Below are positions 34,719 through 43,435 of a stretch of 64,000 nucleotides of DNA, piece by piece. The DNA is from Verrucomicrobiota bacterium (GTDB taxonomy: Bacteria; Verrucomicrobiota; Verrucomicrobiia; Verrucomicrobiales; Akkermansiaceae): positions 1-64,000 of the forward strand of contig JAPLUI010000392.1 in NCBI GenBank assembly GCA_026397725.1, written 5' to 3'. A program made the position numbers and the translations under genes. The notes beneath the pieces are model-generated. The model saw nothing but the letters and a program-made list of their open reading frames with translations, was not told where the DNA came from and made no database searches. Position 1 is the first letter of the stretch, and each line of letters begins with the position of its first letter.

Positions 34719-35501
34719 CTACGGCGACAAGTCGGCGTGCCCGGCGGACACGCCCCGGGGACTTTTCCTGACGCTGGAGGCGTGGCGGAGGACTTGGAGG
34801 TTTTTGCCGCGGACCTTGAGGTCGAGGAGGGGATCGGCGGGGGTAGCGTGCCTGGTCATGCCGTGGTGGGTGTGACTGCCGTGCAGGATGACTTCCATGA
34901 CAGTGCCCTCCCCGGCATCGTGGCCATAAGGGGCCTTGCGCCAGGCGACGGGGTCGCCCGGTTCCCAGTCGGGCAGGACCATGGCGGCGAAGAGGATTTG
35001 GTCGGAGGCGGCGGCCTTGAGGTCGATGATTCTGGCAGGAGGAGGTGTGATTGCCCAACATTTCCCGCCCGCCCTCGGCGAGCTTGTAGAAGACGGCGAC
35101 GACATCGAGGTATTGGCGGCGTCGGCGGAAGCGGCGAGCTTCTGCTTGCCGCCGCCCCGCTGGAGATTGGCCACGCTGACCCCGACGATGCTACCGATGA
35201 TGCGATCCCGATAGGTGCCATACGCCTTGAGCAAATGACCGAGATTGGTTTGCTGGTGCAACAGGGAACGGTAAGAGTTGACGAGAACCTGCGGGTGGAA
35301 ACCGAAATGACGCCCGTACATCTCTGGCCCGATGACGGCGGGAAAGGCAGTGGCAATGCGGAAACGGAAGTAGCCCTTGAAATCGTCCGGCTTGAGATCG
35401 GTGAAGACGGGGTCGTTGGCGGCGAGGAGGGAGAGTTCGGAGTCCTCGGTTAGGTGGAGCGGGCAGGCGGCGGAGGAGGATGGATCGGTTAGGGATGGCA
35501 T
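34719..35501 (-). CDS. Hypothetical protein, probably with two compensating frameshifts
   Basis: 260 residues from ATG 35501 (MPSLTDPSSSAACPLHL). The first half (LAANDPVFTDLKPDDFKGYF, then GRHFGFHPQVLVNSYRSLLH, QQTNLGHLLKAYGTYRDRII) and the end (IIDLKAAASDQILFAAMVLP) read as one protein of unknown family. In the middle, about 35030-35150, the frame as given reads a Ser-rich unlikely stretch, while the +2 frame reads RRQYLDVVAVFYKLAEGGRE and MLGNH. Two indels of opposite sign would bring this natural-looking segment into frame. I do not recognise a function. An upstream in-frame extension consists of repeat DNA and is not coding. Confidence 0.55.
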   Translation of the reverse strand: MPSLTDPSSSAACPLHLTEDSELSLLAANDPVFTDLKPDDFKGYFRFRIATAFPAVIGPEMYGRHFGFHPQVLVNSYRSLLHQQTNLGHLLKAYGTYRDRIIGSIVGVSVANLQRGGGKQKLAASADAANTSMSSPSSTSSPRAGGKCWAITPPPARIIDLKAAASDQILFAAMVLPDWEPGDPVAWRKAPYGHDAGEGTVMEVILHGSHTHHGMTRHATPADPLLDLKVRGKNLQVLRHASSVRKSPRGVSAGHADLSP

Positions 35502-35555
35502 AGTGGTAAAAAGCTGAAAATCTGAAAATCTGAAATGCTGAAATGAAGAGAAGGA

Positions 35556-35617
35556 GAAGAGTTGTCGGTTGTCCGTTGTCGGTGGTCGGTGGAGGAGAAG
35601 AGGGACTCGGCAGGGCG
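35556..35617. repeat. Dispersed direct repeat, copy 1
   Basis: GAAGAGTTGTCGGTTGTCCG through GGGACTCGGCAGGGCG; it recurs with one difference at 36267-36328 in the same orientation. Confidence 0.85.
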
Positions 35618-35700
35618 TGACCGCCGGACGCGCCCATTTGTCGCCAGCGGCGTGAGGTGAGCAGGAAATGGCGAGTGTGCAGAGGGCGGAAGGCGGAGGG

Positions 35701-35741
35701 ATGAGGGATGAGGGATGAGGGATGAGGGATGAGGGATGAGG
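35701..35741. repeat. Heptamer microsatellite (ATGAGGG)
   Basis: About six head-to-tail copies of ATGAGGG. The copy number may vary between strains. Confidence 0.9.
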
Positions 35742-35874
35742 AAGGGGTTTCACCGTGGCGGGGGGCTGTCCAGTCGGAGTTCTGCAGGGGGAAACGATTG
35801 TGGATTGCGGATCGGGGATAGCGGATGGGAAGATTTCTTACCGCGGATTGCACGGATGGACACGGATGGGTGAA

Positions 35875-36071
35875 GAGGAAGAGAAGAGTCTGACAAGAGT
35901 TGTCCGTTGTCAGTGGAAGAGAAGATGTTTTACCGCGGATTTCGCGGATTCTACGGATGGGGGAGAGGAAGAGAAGAGTCTGACAAGAGTTGTCCGTTGT
36001 CAGTGGAAGAGAAGATGTTTTACCGCGGATTTCGCGGATTCTACGGATGGGGGAAGAGGAAGAGAAGAGTC
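35875..36071. repeat. 90-bp tandem repeat, two full copies plus a partial third
   Basis: Units start at 35875, 35965 and 36056 with GAGGAAGAGAAGAGTCTG and contain TTTTACCGCGGATTTCGCGG. Copies are nearly identical. The whole of 35502-36477 shows no supported gene and is made of such repeats, including ACATTGAACATTGAACGTCG near 36230. Confidence 0.85.
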
Positions 36072-36266
36072 TGGCAAGATCATGGAAGAGTGGATGGAGT
36101 CACGACATTCCTGTCGTGTCTTCGTGAAGGAATCGAAGAGTTGGGTAAAATCATGGTGAGGCAAAATGATGGGAAAGACCCAAGACTCGGAGACGCAAGA
36201 GAAGAGGGGGCGAACATTGAACGTCGAACATTGAACATTGAACGTCGAAGTGAAGAGGGGGAGGGG

Positions 36267-36328
36267 GAAGAGTTGTCGGTTGTCCGTTGTCGGTGGTCGG
36301 TGGAGGAGAAGAGGGACTCGGTAGGGCG
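36267..36328. repeat. Dispersed direct repeat, copy 2
   Basis: Second copy of the 62-bp repeat at 35556, followed in both places by a related TTGTCGCC...GGCG...GAGCAGGA segment. Confidence 0.85.
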
Positions 36329-36477
36329 GATCCGGCTCGGTCTGCCGACTTGTCGCCATAGGCGCGGAGAGCAGGAGTCGAGCCAGGAAAACCAGAGAGG
36401 AGTCTGTCATTGATATTCTTGTTCCCCAATGATTCTGTTGTTAATGATTCTGCTCCTGGCCACCCATCCGCGAGGCT

Positions 36478-37095
36478 CTATCGAATCCCGGACTCGTCGG
36501 GCGGGACGACGCCCGTGGTCGCATTCCGCCGCCGGGCGGTGACACGACGACTTGAAAGGCAGGCCAAGGCGAGGCCGGCGAGGAGACCGAACAGGTGGCC
36601 TTCCCATGATACTCCCCGCTGGTTGGGGAGCACGCCCCAGATGATGGAACCGTAGAACAGGCCGACCAAGAGGGCACGCAAGATGGAAGCCACGCTGCGC
36701 TCGATCACGCCCAGTGCCACCAGGTAGCCGAAATAGCCGAAGATCACGCCGCTGACCCCCACATGCACGGCCTGGCCACGGCCTAACAACCAAACGGCGA
36801 ACCCGCCTAACACAATGATGCCCGCGCTGACCGCCCAGAAGGTGCGCTCGCCGCGGCCGATGACAAAGAGTCCGAGAATGGCAAAGGGCAGGCTGTTGGC
36901 GGCCAGATGGGACCATCCGGTGTGCAGGAACGGTGCCAGGGGAATGCCAAGGAGGCCGGACCACCGGCGCGAAACAATGCCGAATTGATCAAGCTCCAGC
37001 CAGCGGCCGCCAGCCCAGTCCAACAACTCGATCCCCCACATCACGGCGAGCAGGCTGCCGATGATGAGCAGGGAGCGTTTGGCGGTGGGCGGCAT
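36478..37095 (-). CDS. Rhomboid family intramembrane serine protease
   Basis: 205 residues with about six hydrophobic segments. The rhomboid signature is visible: PFLHTGWSHLAANSLPF (conserved His/Asn), HVGVSGVIFGYFGY (catalytic Ser in GxSG) and GVSWEGHLFGLLAG (catalytic His). It should cleave membrane proteins within the inner membrane. ATG at 37095 is the start. The C-terminal tail after CLSSRRVTARRR is polar and not conserved. Its start lies directly beside the hsdM fragment, pointing away from it. Confidence 0.9.
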   Translation of the reverse strand: MPPTAKRSLLIIGSLLAVMWGIELLDWAGGRWLELDQFGIVSRRWSGLLGIPLAPFLHTGWSHLAANSLPFAILGLFVIGRGERTFWAVSAGIIVLGGFAVWLLGRGQAVHVGVSGVIFGYFGYLVALGVIERSVASILRALLVGLFYGSIIWGVLPNQRGVSWEGHLFGLLAGLALACLSSRRVTARRRNATTGVVPPDESGIR

Positions 37096-37573
37096 GGCGG
37101 GTCAAGAACTACGGCGTTCTGCGGGCGGCAGCAAGCACAGGCTGCGCCTCAATCTAACCGGAGCGCCGGAGGATTTCGACCTGCTGGGCCGCGTCTATGA
37201 ATTTTTCCTCGGCGAGTTCTCCGCCATGCAGGGCAAGGCCGGCGGCGAGCAGTACACGCCCCGCTGCATGGTCACCGCGCTGGTCGAGTTCATCGAGCCA
37301 TTCCGCGGGCGCGTCCATGACCCGTGCCACGGCACCGGCGGGTTCTATATCCAATCCGAACGCTTCGTGGCCAACCATGCCGGGCGCTTGGACGACATCG
37401 CCATCTACGGCCAGGAGCGCAACCCGGAGACCTATCGGCTAGCCCGGATGAACCTGGCCATGCGATGGAGCCAAGCTACTCGGGAGGTTAATCTCGAAGA
37501 ACCGGCAGGAAATCCCGCTCGACAACCCCCGGGATTTTTGGCATATCCCGTCCCGAACCAATTCCGCTGTTAG
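37092..37573 (+). pseudogene. Type I restriction-modification methyltransferase (hsdM) fragment
   Basis: The frame encodes the centre of an HsdM N6-adenine methyltransferase: DLLGRVYEFFLGEFSAMQGK, GGEQYTPRCMVTALVEFIEP, GRVHDPCHGTGGFYIQSERF and IYGQERNPETYRLARMNLAM. Motif I is DPCHGTGG, with His in place of the usual Cys. The N-terminal helical domain and everything after motif II/III, including the NPPF catalytic motif, are missing, so it cannot methylate DNA. After LAMR the sequence is unrelated. No hsdS or hsdR lies nearby. Confidence 0.8.
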
Positions 37574-37598
37574 CCCAACCATAACGACACTCGCCAAT

Positions 37599-38075
37599 AT
37601 GCCTCAGCGTAACATCTCTCCAGAGCGACAGGGCCTCTACTACTTCGGCATGCTCCTGACGGGTGTCGGACTCCTGCTGTTTTTATCCACATTCGTCAGC
37701 TTCATATCCAATTTCGGTGATTTCACAGATTTTAGGGGACGATCCCAGTCTGGCATGATGCGAGCCTTTGGCGGGATGATCTGCATGGGCATCGGACAGT
37801 TCATCATGCGTTTGGGTCGTTCCGGCGTGGCAGGTAGCGGACTGAAGCTCGATCCGCAGGAGGCTCGCCGGGATTTGGAGCCTTGGTCCCGCCTGTCGGG
37901 TGGCATGCTCAGGGATACCCTTGACGAGGCTGGCGTGGACTTGTCAGGCCAGTCGAAGGAGATGCCATTTGATGAGCAGTTGAGACGACTGGAGAGTCTG
38001 AAGCGAGACGGCTTGGTTTCAGAGGCAGAGTATGCCGAAGCCAAGAGGAAGATTCTGCAAAGCATCGCCCAATGA
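37599..38075 (+). CDS. Membrane protein with C-terminal SHOCT domain
   Basis: 158 residues. Two hydrophobic segments (YYFGMLLTGVGLLLFLSTFV and FGGMICMGIGQFIMRL) span the membrane. The last 35 residues form a SHOCT domain: FDEQLRRLESLKRDGLVSEA, EYAEAKRKIL. SHOCT domains occur at protein ends and probably mediate oligomerisation or binding; a precise role cannot be given. It is preceded by the hsdM fragment and followed by an oppositely oriented gene, so it is probably transcribed alone. Confidence 0.75.
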   Translation: MPQRNISPERQGLYYFGMLLTGVGLLLFLSTFVSFISNFGDFTDFRGRSQSGMMRAFGGMICMGIGQFIMRLGRSGVAGSGLKLDPQEARRDLEPWSRLSGGMLRDTLDEAGVDLSGQSKEMPFDEQLRRLESLKRDGLVSEAEYAEAKRKILQSIAQ

Positions 38076-38130
38076 TTGCAGAGTCACACGATCCAGCCAC
38101 GGGCGCGCAAAGCACGGCTGGGCAACCGTT

Positions 38131-38541
38131 TTAGGGGGGCGCTACTTTTTCGATGATTTCCTCTAACTCCAACACCAACCCTGCGATCGACGCGCAGTAC
38201 CGCCCCAGCGGTGCCAGCGCTTGAGTTGTTGTCGGATGACAACCCAGTGGAAGCAGAGGATTTTGCGTCAAGGTATCGTGGTAGGCCGTGGTGATGTTCG
38301 CATGCGCCGCCTCGTGGCGCTCGAGGAGTTGGGCGGCGGTGGCGCGAACGGACGGATCGACGGACGGATTCCAGGTGAATCCCGGCGCTCTCTTCCCGCC
38401 GGGCGCAAGTGGCGACACGGCATGAGTGGAACGCACCGGGCTCGCGGGTGTGCTGGCGGAGGTGGGAGTGCCCGGCCACAGGCACCAGACGAGTGTGTCG
38501 AGGGACAGGGCGAGACCGGAGATGCTGAGTGATATTTTCAT
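38131..38541 (-). CDS. Small exported hypothetical protein
   Basis: 136 residues from ATG 38541, with a hydrophobic N-terminus (ISLSISGLALSLDTLVWCLW) that could be a signal peptide or anchor. The rest (FTWNPSVDPSVRATAAQLLE, RHEAAHANITTAYHDTL) is predicted helical and has no recognised domain. Longer upstream frames extend it but look noncoding. It is convergent with the SHOCT gene. Confidence 0.5.
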   Translation of the reverse strand: MKISLSISGLALSLDTLVWCLWPGTPTSASTPASPVRSTHAVSPLAPGGKRAPGFTWNPSVDPSVRATAAQLLERHEAAHANITTAYHDTLTQNPLLPLGCHPTTTQALAPLGRYCASIAGLVLELEEIIEKVAPP

Positions 38542-38715
38542 GGCGGGAAATGAAGTGTGGAGAATGATTGGCAGAGGTGTAAGAGCAGCGGGATGAGAAT
38601 TCTGTTGCAGGGTTTGGGGGCCGTCGTGGCCCCGCAAATCCGGGACGGCGGAGCGCCATGGCCAGCAGGGCGCGGATCCTGACAAGAGCATGGATCCAAC
38701 GGCCCCCGTGAATTT

Positions 38716-38760
38716 CTACCCGTTCGGGGGGGTTGTGCGGAGGGACCCCTGCGGTATAAT
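38716..38760 (+). promoter_or_regulatory. Candidate promoter with overlapping ACCC-GGGGGGGT operator
   Basis: TTGTGC (38733-38738) and TATAAT (38755-38760) are separated by 16 bp, a good sigma-70 layout, about 130 bp before the surface-protein gene. The motif CTACCCGTTCGGGGGGGTTG (38716-38735) abuts and overlaps the -35 box. A near copy lies before the response-regulator gene. Confidence 0.5.
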
Positions 38761-38890
38761 ACGCCACCTCCGAGTGGTAATTGTGGGCGCAAACCCTGGT
38801 TTTCCAGTTTTCCCCGCAGACCCGCAACCCCAAGGATGAGTCCCCAAGAACAGCATAACTACAATCCATCAAATACCAATATATCAAGCC

Positions 38891-41800
38891 ATGAAAACAA
38901 ATAGATCTCGCAATGACTCACCCCGATCTGGATCGCCTGTAAGCCGGACGGCAGTGAGAATGCTACTGGCAATGCCGGTGATTTGCGCAGCGGTCTCATC
39001 CACCCAGGCTGGCGTGCTGGCCTATGAAAGCTTCGGCGATGGGGTGAACAACGCCACCGTGAATACTTATGCCGGGACCACTTCTGGAATGCAGACCGGG
39101 CTGAGCGGAACGTGGACTGGCTCGACCACTCCGCAGCTCTCCACCCCTCCGCTTACGGGCACCCAAGTCGGCGTTCAGAGTGGATACGCTCCGGATTCAA
39201 ACGGCGGCGCACAGCACGCCGTCAAGCAGAGTGGCTGGTCGGTTTCCAGCCTTACCCGGCCCCTGAGCACGCCCGTGGATTTGAGCGTGGATGGCGTCTA
39301 TTACATGAGCTTCTTCGCTGGCAGTAATAATTATGAGGACTTCGTTGCCCAAGTCGGCCTCAGCAACGCGACCAATGAGTTGATGGCCGGTCAAGCTTAC
39401 AACGGCAACCGTGGGCTAGCCGCCTACTTCGGCACTATCGGGACATCTGTGACGACAGGGACCGCAGCTGGCAATAACCTCAATGCTTTCACCTGGGCGG
39501 ATAAGAATGCTTTTTTCGTCATCAAAATCACCAAGACGAATTCCGGCACCACGAACAATGTTGCCGTCCAAATCGATGCCTACGACTTTGGTAACACCGT
39601 TGCCGTGAACATCACCGGTGGCCCGCAAAAAACCCGCACGGTCGCTTTGACCGGCGTCACCGGCGCGTTCTCCAACCTCAAATTCAAACTCGATGGCGGC
39701 GGCGGAGTCACCATCGACGAAATCCGCCTCGGCCAGAGCTTGGACGACGTGACCAAGGGCGGAGACTCGGATGGCGATGGAATTCCCGATCTCTGGGAAA
39801 CCACCTATTTCGGCGACCTTTCGCACGACGGTACCGCAGACACCGATGGGGATGGGCTGACCGATCTTCAGGAGTTTACCGCCGGCACCAATCCGACTCT
39901 CGCCGATACCGATGGCGACGGCCTCAACGATGGCGCCGAAGTCACGGGATCCGGCAATCTCTTTGCTCCCGGAACTCCGACGAATCCTCTTTTGGCCGAC
40001 TCCGATGGTGACAGGGTTTCGGATTTCGACGAAGTTCACGGCTCGCTCAACACCTCGTTCGGCAACGCCCCGACCAATCCCAATGCCGCGGACACCGATG
40101 GCGATGGGGCGAAGGACTACAAGGAACTCGTCTATCACTCGAACCCGAACGACTCAGGCAACCTGCCGACTCCCGCGCTGTTCTATCTGATCGACAACAC
40201 CCTCCTGAACGGCAGCTTCGAAACGAAGAATGGTGGCACGGCAATCGGAACCACCAAGATTTCGAGTTGGGATGCGGTGGGCAATGACATCGACAACTGG
40301 ACCCAACTGGCGGGTCCGGCCAACGACAGCGGCGTTGAAGGAAATGCATCGCACGGCACCAGGGCGGGGTATTTCCAGAGCGGAAATTCAGCTTACAACC
40401 TGACCACCAGCATTGCCGCCGCAGGGGGGGTGTATGCCTGCACCTGGAAACAACGGAACTCAGGCGGGAGCACGATCTCGGTCAAGCTGGGTTACTGGAG
40501 CGGGACTGCCTTCATCGAGATTCCCGCATCCTTGGCCACCACCAATACCACGAATGGCGTGGGCGATCTGGTTTACCAAATCCCCGTCGGCAGCCCGGCG
40601 ATCGGATTCCCGATCGGCATCAGCATGGGGTCGCAGGGCGCTTGGATCGACGTCGATGAAGTCGCCTTGAACATCGCCGCCACCGGCGATGACGACGGCG
40701 ACGGACTCCCCAACTTGTGGGAGACCGCCAATGGCCTCGACCCGAACTCCAATGTCGGAGCCGATGGTGCCACGGGCGATCCGGACAGCGACGACCTGAC
40801 CAACCTTCAGGAATTCACGCTCGGCACGAAGCCGATGCTAGCCGATACCGACGGCGACGGCATCAATGATGGTGGCGAGGTCTCGGGATCCGGCAATCTC
40901 TACGCCCCCGGCACCCCCACCAACCCGCTCGTTGCGGATTCGGATGGTGACGGACTGCTCGACGGTGCGGAAGTCAACGGCACTCCCGCCACCGATCCGA
41001 ATTTGGCGGACACCGACGCCGATGGGTGGAATGACAAGTTGGAATGGGTTTTTGGCAGCAATCCGACCGACAGCGCGAGCGTTCCCGTGCTCCATGAGCT
41101 GATCGGCTTGACCAAGCGCAACGGCGGCTTTGAGTTGCTCAACGGCGTGGTCAATCCAGCCAAGGCAAACACCTGGGATACCGACCCGGATGGCGATGTC
41201 GACAACTGGACGGTCTGGACCGAGCAATCCACCGCCGAGAATGACAGCGGCACCGAAGGCAACCCCAAGCACGGCTACCTCCAAAACGGCAACGCGGTGC
41301 GCAACATGACCACCTACACCGCCAAAGCGGGGGAGGCGATCCGCCTCACTTATGATCGGCTTTCCGGCGGCAATCTTACCGCCTATCTGATCATTGAGGT
41401 GTCCGATCTGGGTCTGGGATATCTCCAGATTCCGACGAGCACGGCTCAATTGACGGCCTCAACCGGAGCCAAGGAAATGATCTTCACGGTTCCCGCAGGC
41501 AACCTTGCGGTGGGCCGCAAGATCGGCGTCGCATTCAAGAGCACTGGCGGCTGGGAAAGCGTGGACAACGTCAGGCTGGCGGTCTTGGACGTTGACTCGG
41601 ATGCCGACGGCCTCAGCGACTTCTGGGAAGACCGGTATTTCGGCAACAACGATGAAAATCCGACTGCTTCCGAACTCCTGGTGGCGACTGGCACTGATGA
41701 CAACGACGGTGACACCTACCGCAACGCCGCCGAGCAGGCGGCGGGTTCGGACCCGACCAACCTCGCTTCGACACCGCTCGACACCGATGGCGACGGCCTC

Positions 41801-43234
41801 GCCGACGCATGGGAAATCGCCAACTTCGGGAGCCTTTCGAATCCGTTAGGCGCGCCCGGTGCGGACCCGGATGGCGACAGCGACACCAACCTGGTTGAGT
41901 TCAGCCACGACACCAATCCGAATAGCAAGCTCAGCTTCTACAGTTCCACTGCGGACACGGTTCCTGATTCGTGGAAGGTGAAGTTCGGCTTCGCCCTGGA
42001 AACCACCGGCGCCACCGACTCGGACGGCGATGGACTGGCCAACGTGAACGAGTTCCTGCTGAACACCAATCCGACCCTCATCGATACCGATGGAGACGGA
42101 CGGAGCGACGGCGATGAAGTCAACGGGGGCAGCGGACCAGTCGCAATCATCACCAATCCGCTGGTCGCAGACACCGACGGTGACACCCTGAGTGATGGCC
42201 TTGAGGTCAACACCTATGGGACGAACCCGAATGTGAAGGATACCGACAGCGATGGATACAAGGACAACGTGGAAGTCACCGCCGGTTCCGATCCGCTGGT
42301 CGCGGCCAGTACTCCGGTCAGCATCACCGGTGCCACCGTGCTGATCGACACGCTTCACAACAACGGCAGCTTCGAGTTCCTTGCCGGAGTTGCCGGCAGC
42401 CCGGTGAAGGTCTACCACTGGGACACTGATCCCGGCGGCGATGTCGATAACTGGTCAGTTTGGAATGCAGCCGTTGGTGGTCCATCGACCGCAGAAGACA
42501 ACAGCGGCACTCTCGTCAGCGGCGTTGCCACCGCAGGCACGCGAACCGGCTACCTCCAAGGGAACAACGCCGCCTACAACATGACCGCTCACCCGGTGGC
42601 CGTAGGGGACGTCTTCACCTTCACTTGGGACCATACCCTGCGCGATTCCTCCCACACCGTCTCGCTCGTCTATGACAATGGCGGCGTGATCACCTCGATC
42701 ACCGCCTCGGCAGTCACCAGCACCACGGTCGGAAACGGCAAGGGAGGCTCCTACACGGTTCTTGCGGGCGACCCGGCGATCGGCAAGACCATCGGACTGG
42801 GTATCCTGAACAACAACTCCAACTTCCCGGAAGTGGACAACTTCGTCCTGAGCGTGGTTGCGGGCTCCCCCGGCAATGACAGCGACAGCGACGGCATGGA
42901 TGACACTTGGGAAACCACCTACGGCCTGAATGTGGGCGTCAATGACTCCGCCGATGACCTCGACGGTGACGGCACCAGCAACCTGACGGAATACCGCCTG
43001 GGCCTGATCCCGAACAACGGAAGCTCCAGCTTCGCCGCCACCCGCAGCGCCGCAGGACTCCTGAGCTGGCCGAGCGTGGCAGGGGTGACGTTCAAGATCG
43101 AACGCAGCACCACCCTCGTGGGAGATTGGACTGTGCTTGAAGCCGCCTACCCAGGCACTGCGGGCACCGCCAGCTACACCGATGCCGCGCCCCCCGCCGA
43201 CCAGGCGTTCTACCGGATCGGCTTGAACCCATGA
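38891..43234 (+). CDS. Large exported protein with thrombospondin type-3 Ca-binding repeats
   Basis: 1447 residues with a signal peptide (MLLAMPVICAAVSSTQA, residues about 24-40). An N-terminal lectin-like beta domain is followed by clusters of acidic TSP3-like repeats (DSDGDGIPDLWETTYFGD, ADTDGDGLTDLQEFTAGTNP and many more). These alternate with three homologous sandwich domains, each starting with an NGSFE or NGGFE type motif and containing DxDNWTxW/L, GY(L/F)Q and a hydrophobic DVDEVAL/VDNF end. The C-terminus ends FYRIGLNP. The many aspartates should bind Ca and stiffen a rod on the cell surface. It is a likely adhesin or S-layer-associated protein; ligand unknown. A strong terminator follows. 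Confidence 0.85.
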   Translation: MKTNRSRNDSPRSGSPVSRTAVRMLLAMPVICAAVSSTQAGVLAYESFGDGVNNATVNTYAGTTSGMQTGLSGTWTGSTTPQLSTPPLTGTQVGVQSGYAPDSNGGAQHAVKQSGWSVSSLTRPLSTPVDLSVDGVYYMSFFAGSNNYEDFVAQVGLSNATNELMAGQAYNGNRGLAAYFGTIGTSVTTGTAAGNNLNAFTWADKNAFFVIKITKTNSGTTNNVAVQIDAYDFGNTVAVNITGGPQKTRTVALTGVTGAFSNLKFKLDGGGGVTIDEIRLGQSLDDVTKGGDSDGDGIPDLWETTYFGDLSHDGTADTDGDGLTDLQEFTAGTNPTLADTDGDGLNDGAEVTGSGNLFAPGTPTNPLLADSDGDRVSDFDEVHGSLNTSFGNAPTNPNAADTDGDGAKDYKELVYHSNPNDSGNLPTPALFYLIDNTLLNGSFETKNGGTAIGTTKISSWDAVGNDIDNWTQLAGPANDSGVEGNASHGTRAGYFQSGNSAYNLTTSIAAAGGVYACTWKQRNSGGSTISVKLGYWSGTAFIEIPASLATTNTTNGVGDLVYQIPVGSPAIGFPIGISMGSQGAWIDVDEVALNIAATGDDDGDGLPNLWETANGLDPNSNVGADGATGDPDSDDLTNLQEFTLGTKPMLADTDGDGINDGGEVSGSGNLYAPGTPTNPLVADSDGDGLLDGAEVNGTPATDPNLADTDADGWNDKLEWVFGSNPTDSASVPVLHELIGLTKRNGGFELLNGVVNPAKANTWDTDPDGDVDNWTVWTEQSTAENDSGTEGNPKHGYLQNGNAVRNMTTYTAKAGEAIRLTYDRLSGGNLTAYLIIEVSDLGLGYLQIPTSTAQLTASTGAKEMIFTVPAGNLAVGRKIGVAFKSTGGWESVDNVRLAVLDVDSDADGLSDFWEDRYFGNNDENPTASELLVATGTDDNDGDTYRNAAEQAAGSDPTNLASTPLDTDGDGLADAWEIANFGSLSNPLGAPGADPDGDSDTNLVEFSHDTNPNSKLSFYSSTADTVPDSWKVKFGFALETTGATDSDGDGLANVNEFLLNTNPTLIDTDGDGRSDGDEVNGGSGPVAIITNPLVADTDGDTLSDGLEVNTYGTNPNVKDTDSDGYKDNVEVTAGSDPLVAASTPVSITGATVLIDTLHNNGSFEFLAGVAGSPVKVYHWDTDPGGDVDNWSVWNAAVGGPSTAEDNSGTLVSGVATAGTRTGYLQGNNAAYNMTAHPVAVGDVFTFTWDHTLRDSSHTVSLVYDNGGVITSITASAVTSTTVGNGKGGSYTVLAGDPAIGKTIGLGILNNNSNFPEVDNFVLSVVAGSPGNDSDSDGMDDTWETTYGLNVGVNDSADDLDGDGTSNLTEYRLGLIPNNGSSSFAATRSAAGLLSWPSVAGVTFKIERSTTLVGDWTVLEAAYPGTAGTASYTDAAPPADQAFYRIGLNP

Positions 43235-43282
43235 TCGGTGCGGCTCGGTCCCTCAGGTTGGGAAACGGATGAAACTATCATG

Positions 43283-43313
43283 GCGGCCCGGATGCGAGTC
43301 CGGGCCGCTTTTC
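43283..43313 (+). terminator. Rho-independent terminator
   Basis: A perfect 10-bp stem, GCGGCCCGGA / TCCGGGCCGC (43283-43292 and 43299-43308), with a 6-nt loop and TTTT. It lies 50 bp after the surface-protein stop codon. Confidence 0.9.
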
Positions 43314-43435
43314 CCGTGGGGTGACACAATGCCACTTCCGACCTTGACCGAAGTGCGATCCGCAAGCAACAATCCTCAAGCATCGATTCCCAGTCAAATA
43401 GCCGCTTCCATGGTCTCGCCGCCATCCTGTTAGGG

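Noticed and set aside
34683..35453. Plus-strand frame opposite the hypothetical gene at 34719-35501
   Set aside because: Low-complexity Gly/Asp-rich product; the minus strand has the better protein-like sequence even with its frameshifts.
37154..37378. Short antisense frames across the hsdM fragment
   Set aside because: No domain, and they overlap conserved methyltransferase motifs on the other strand.
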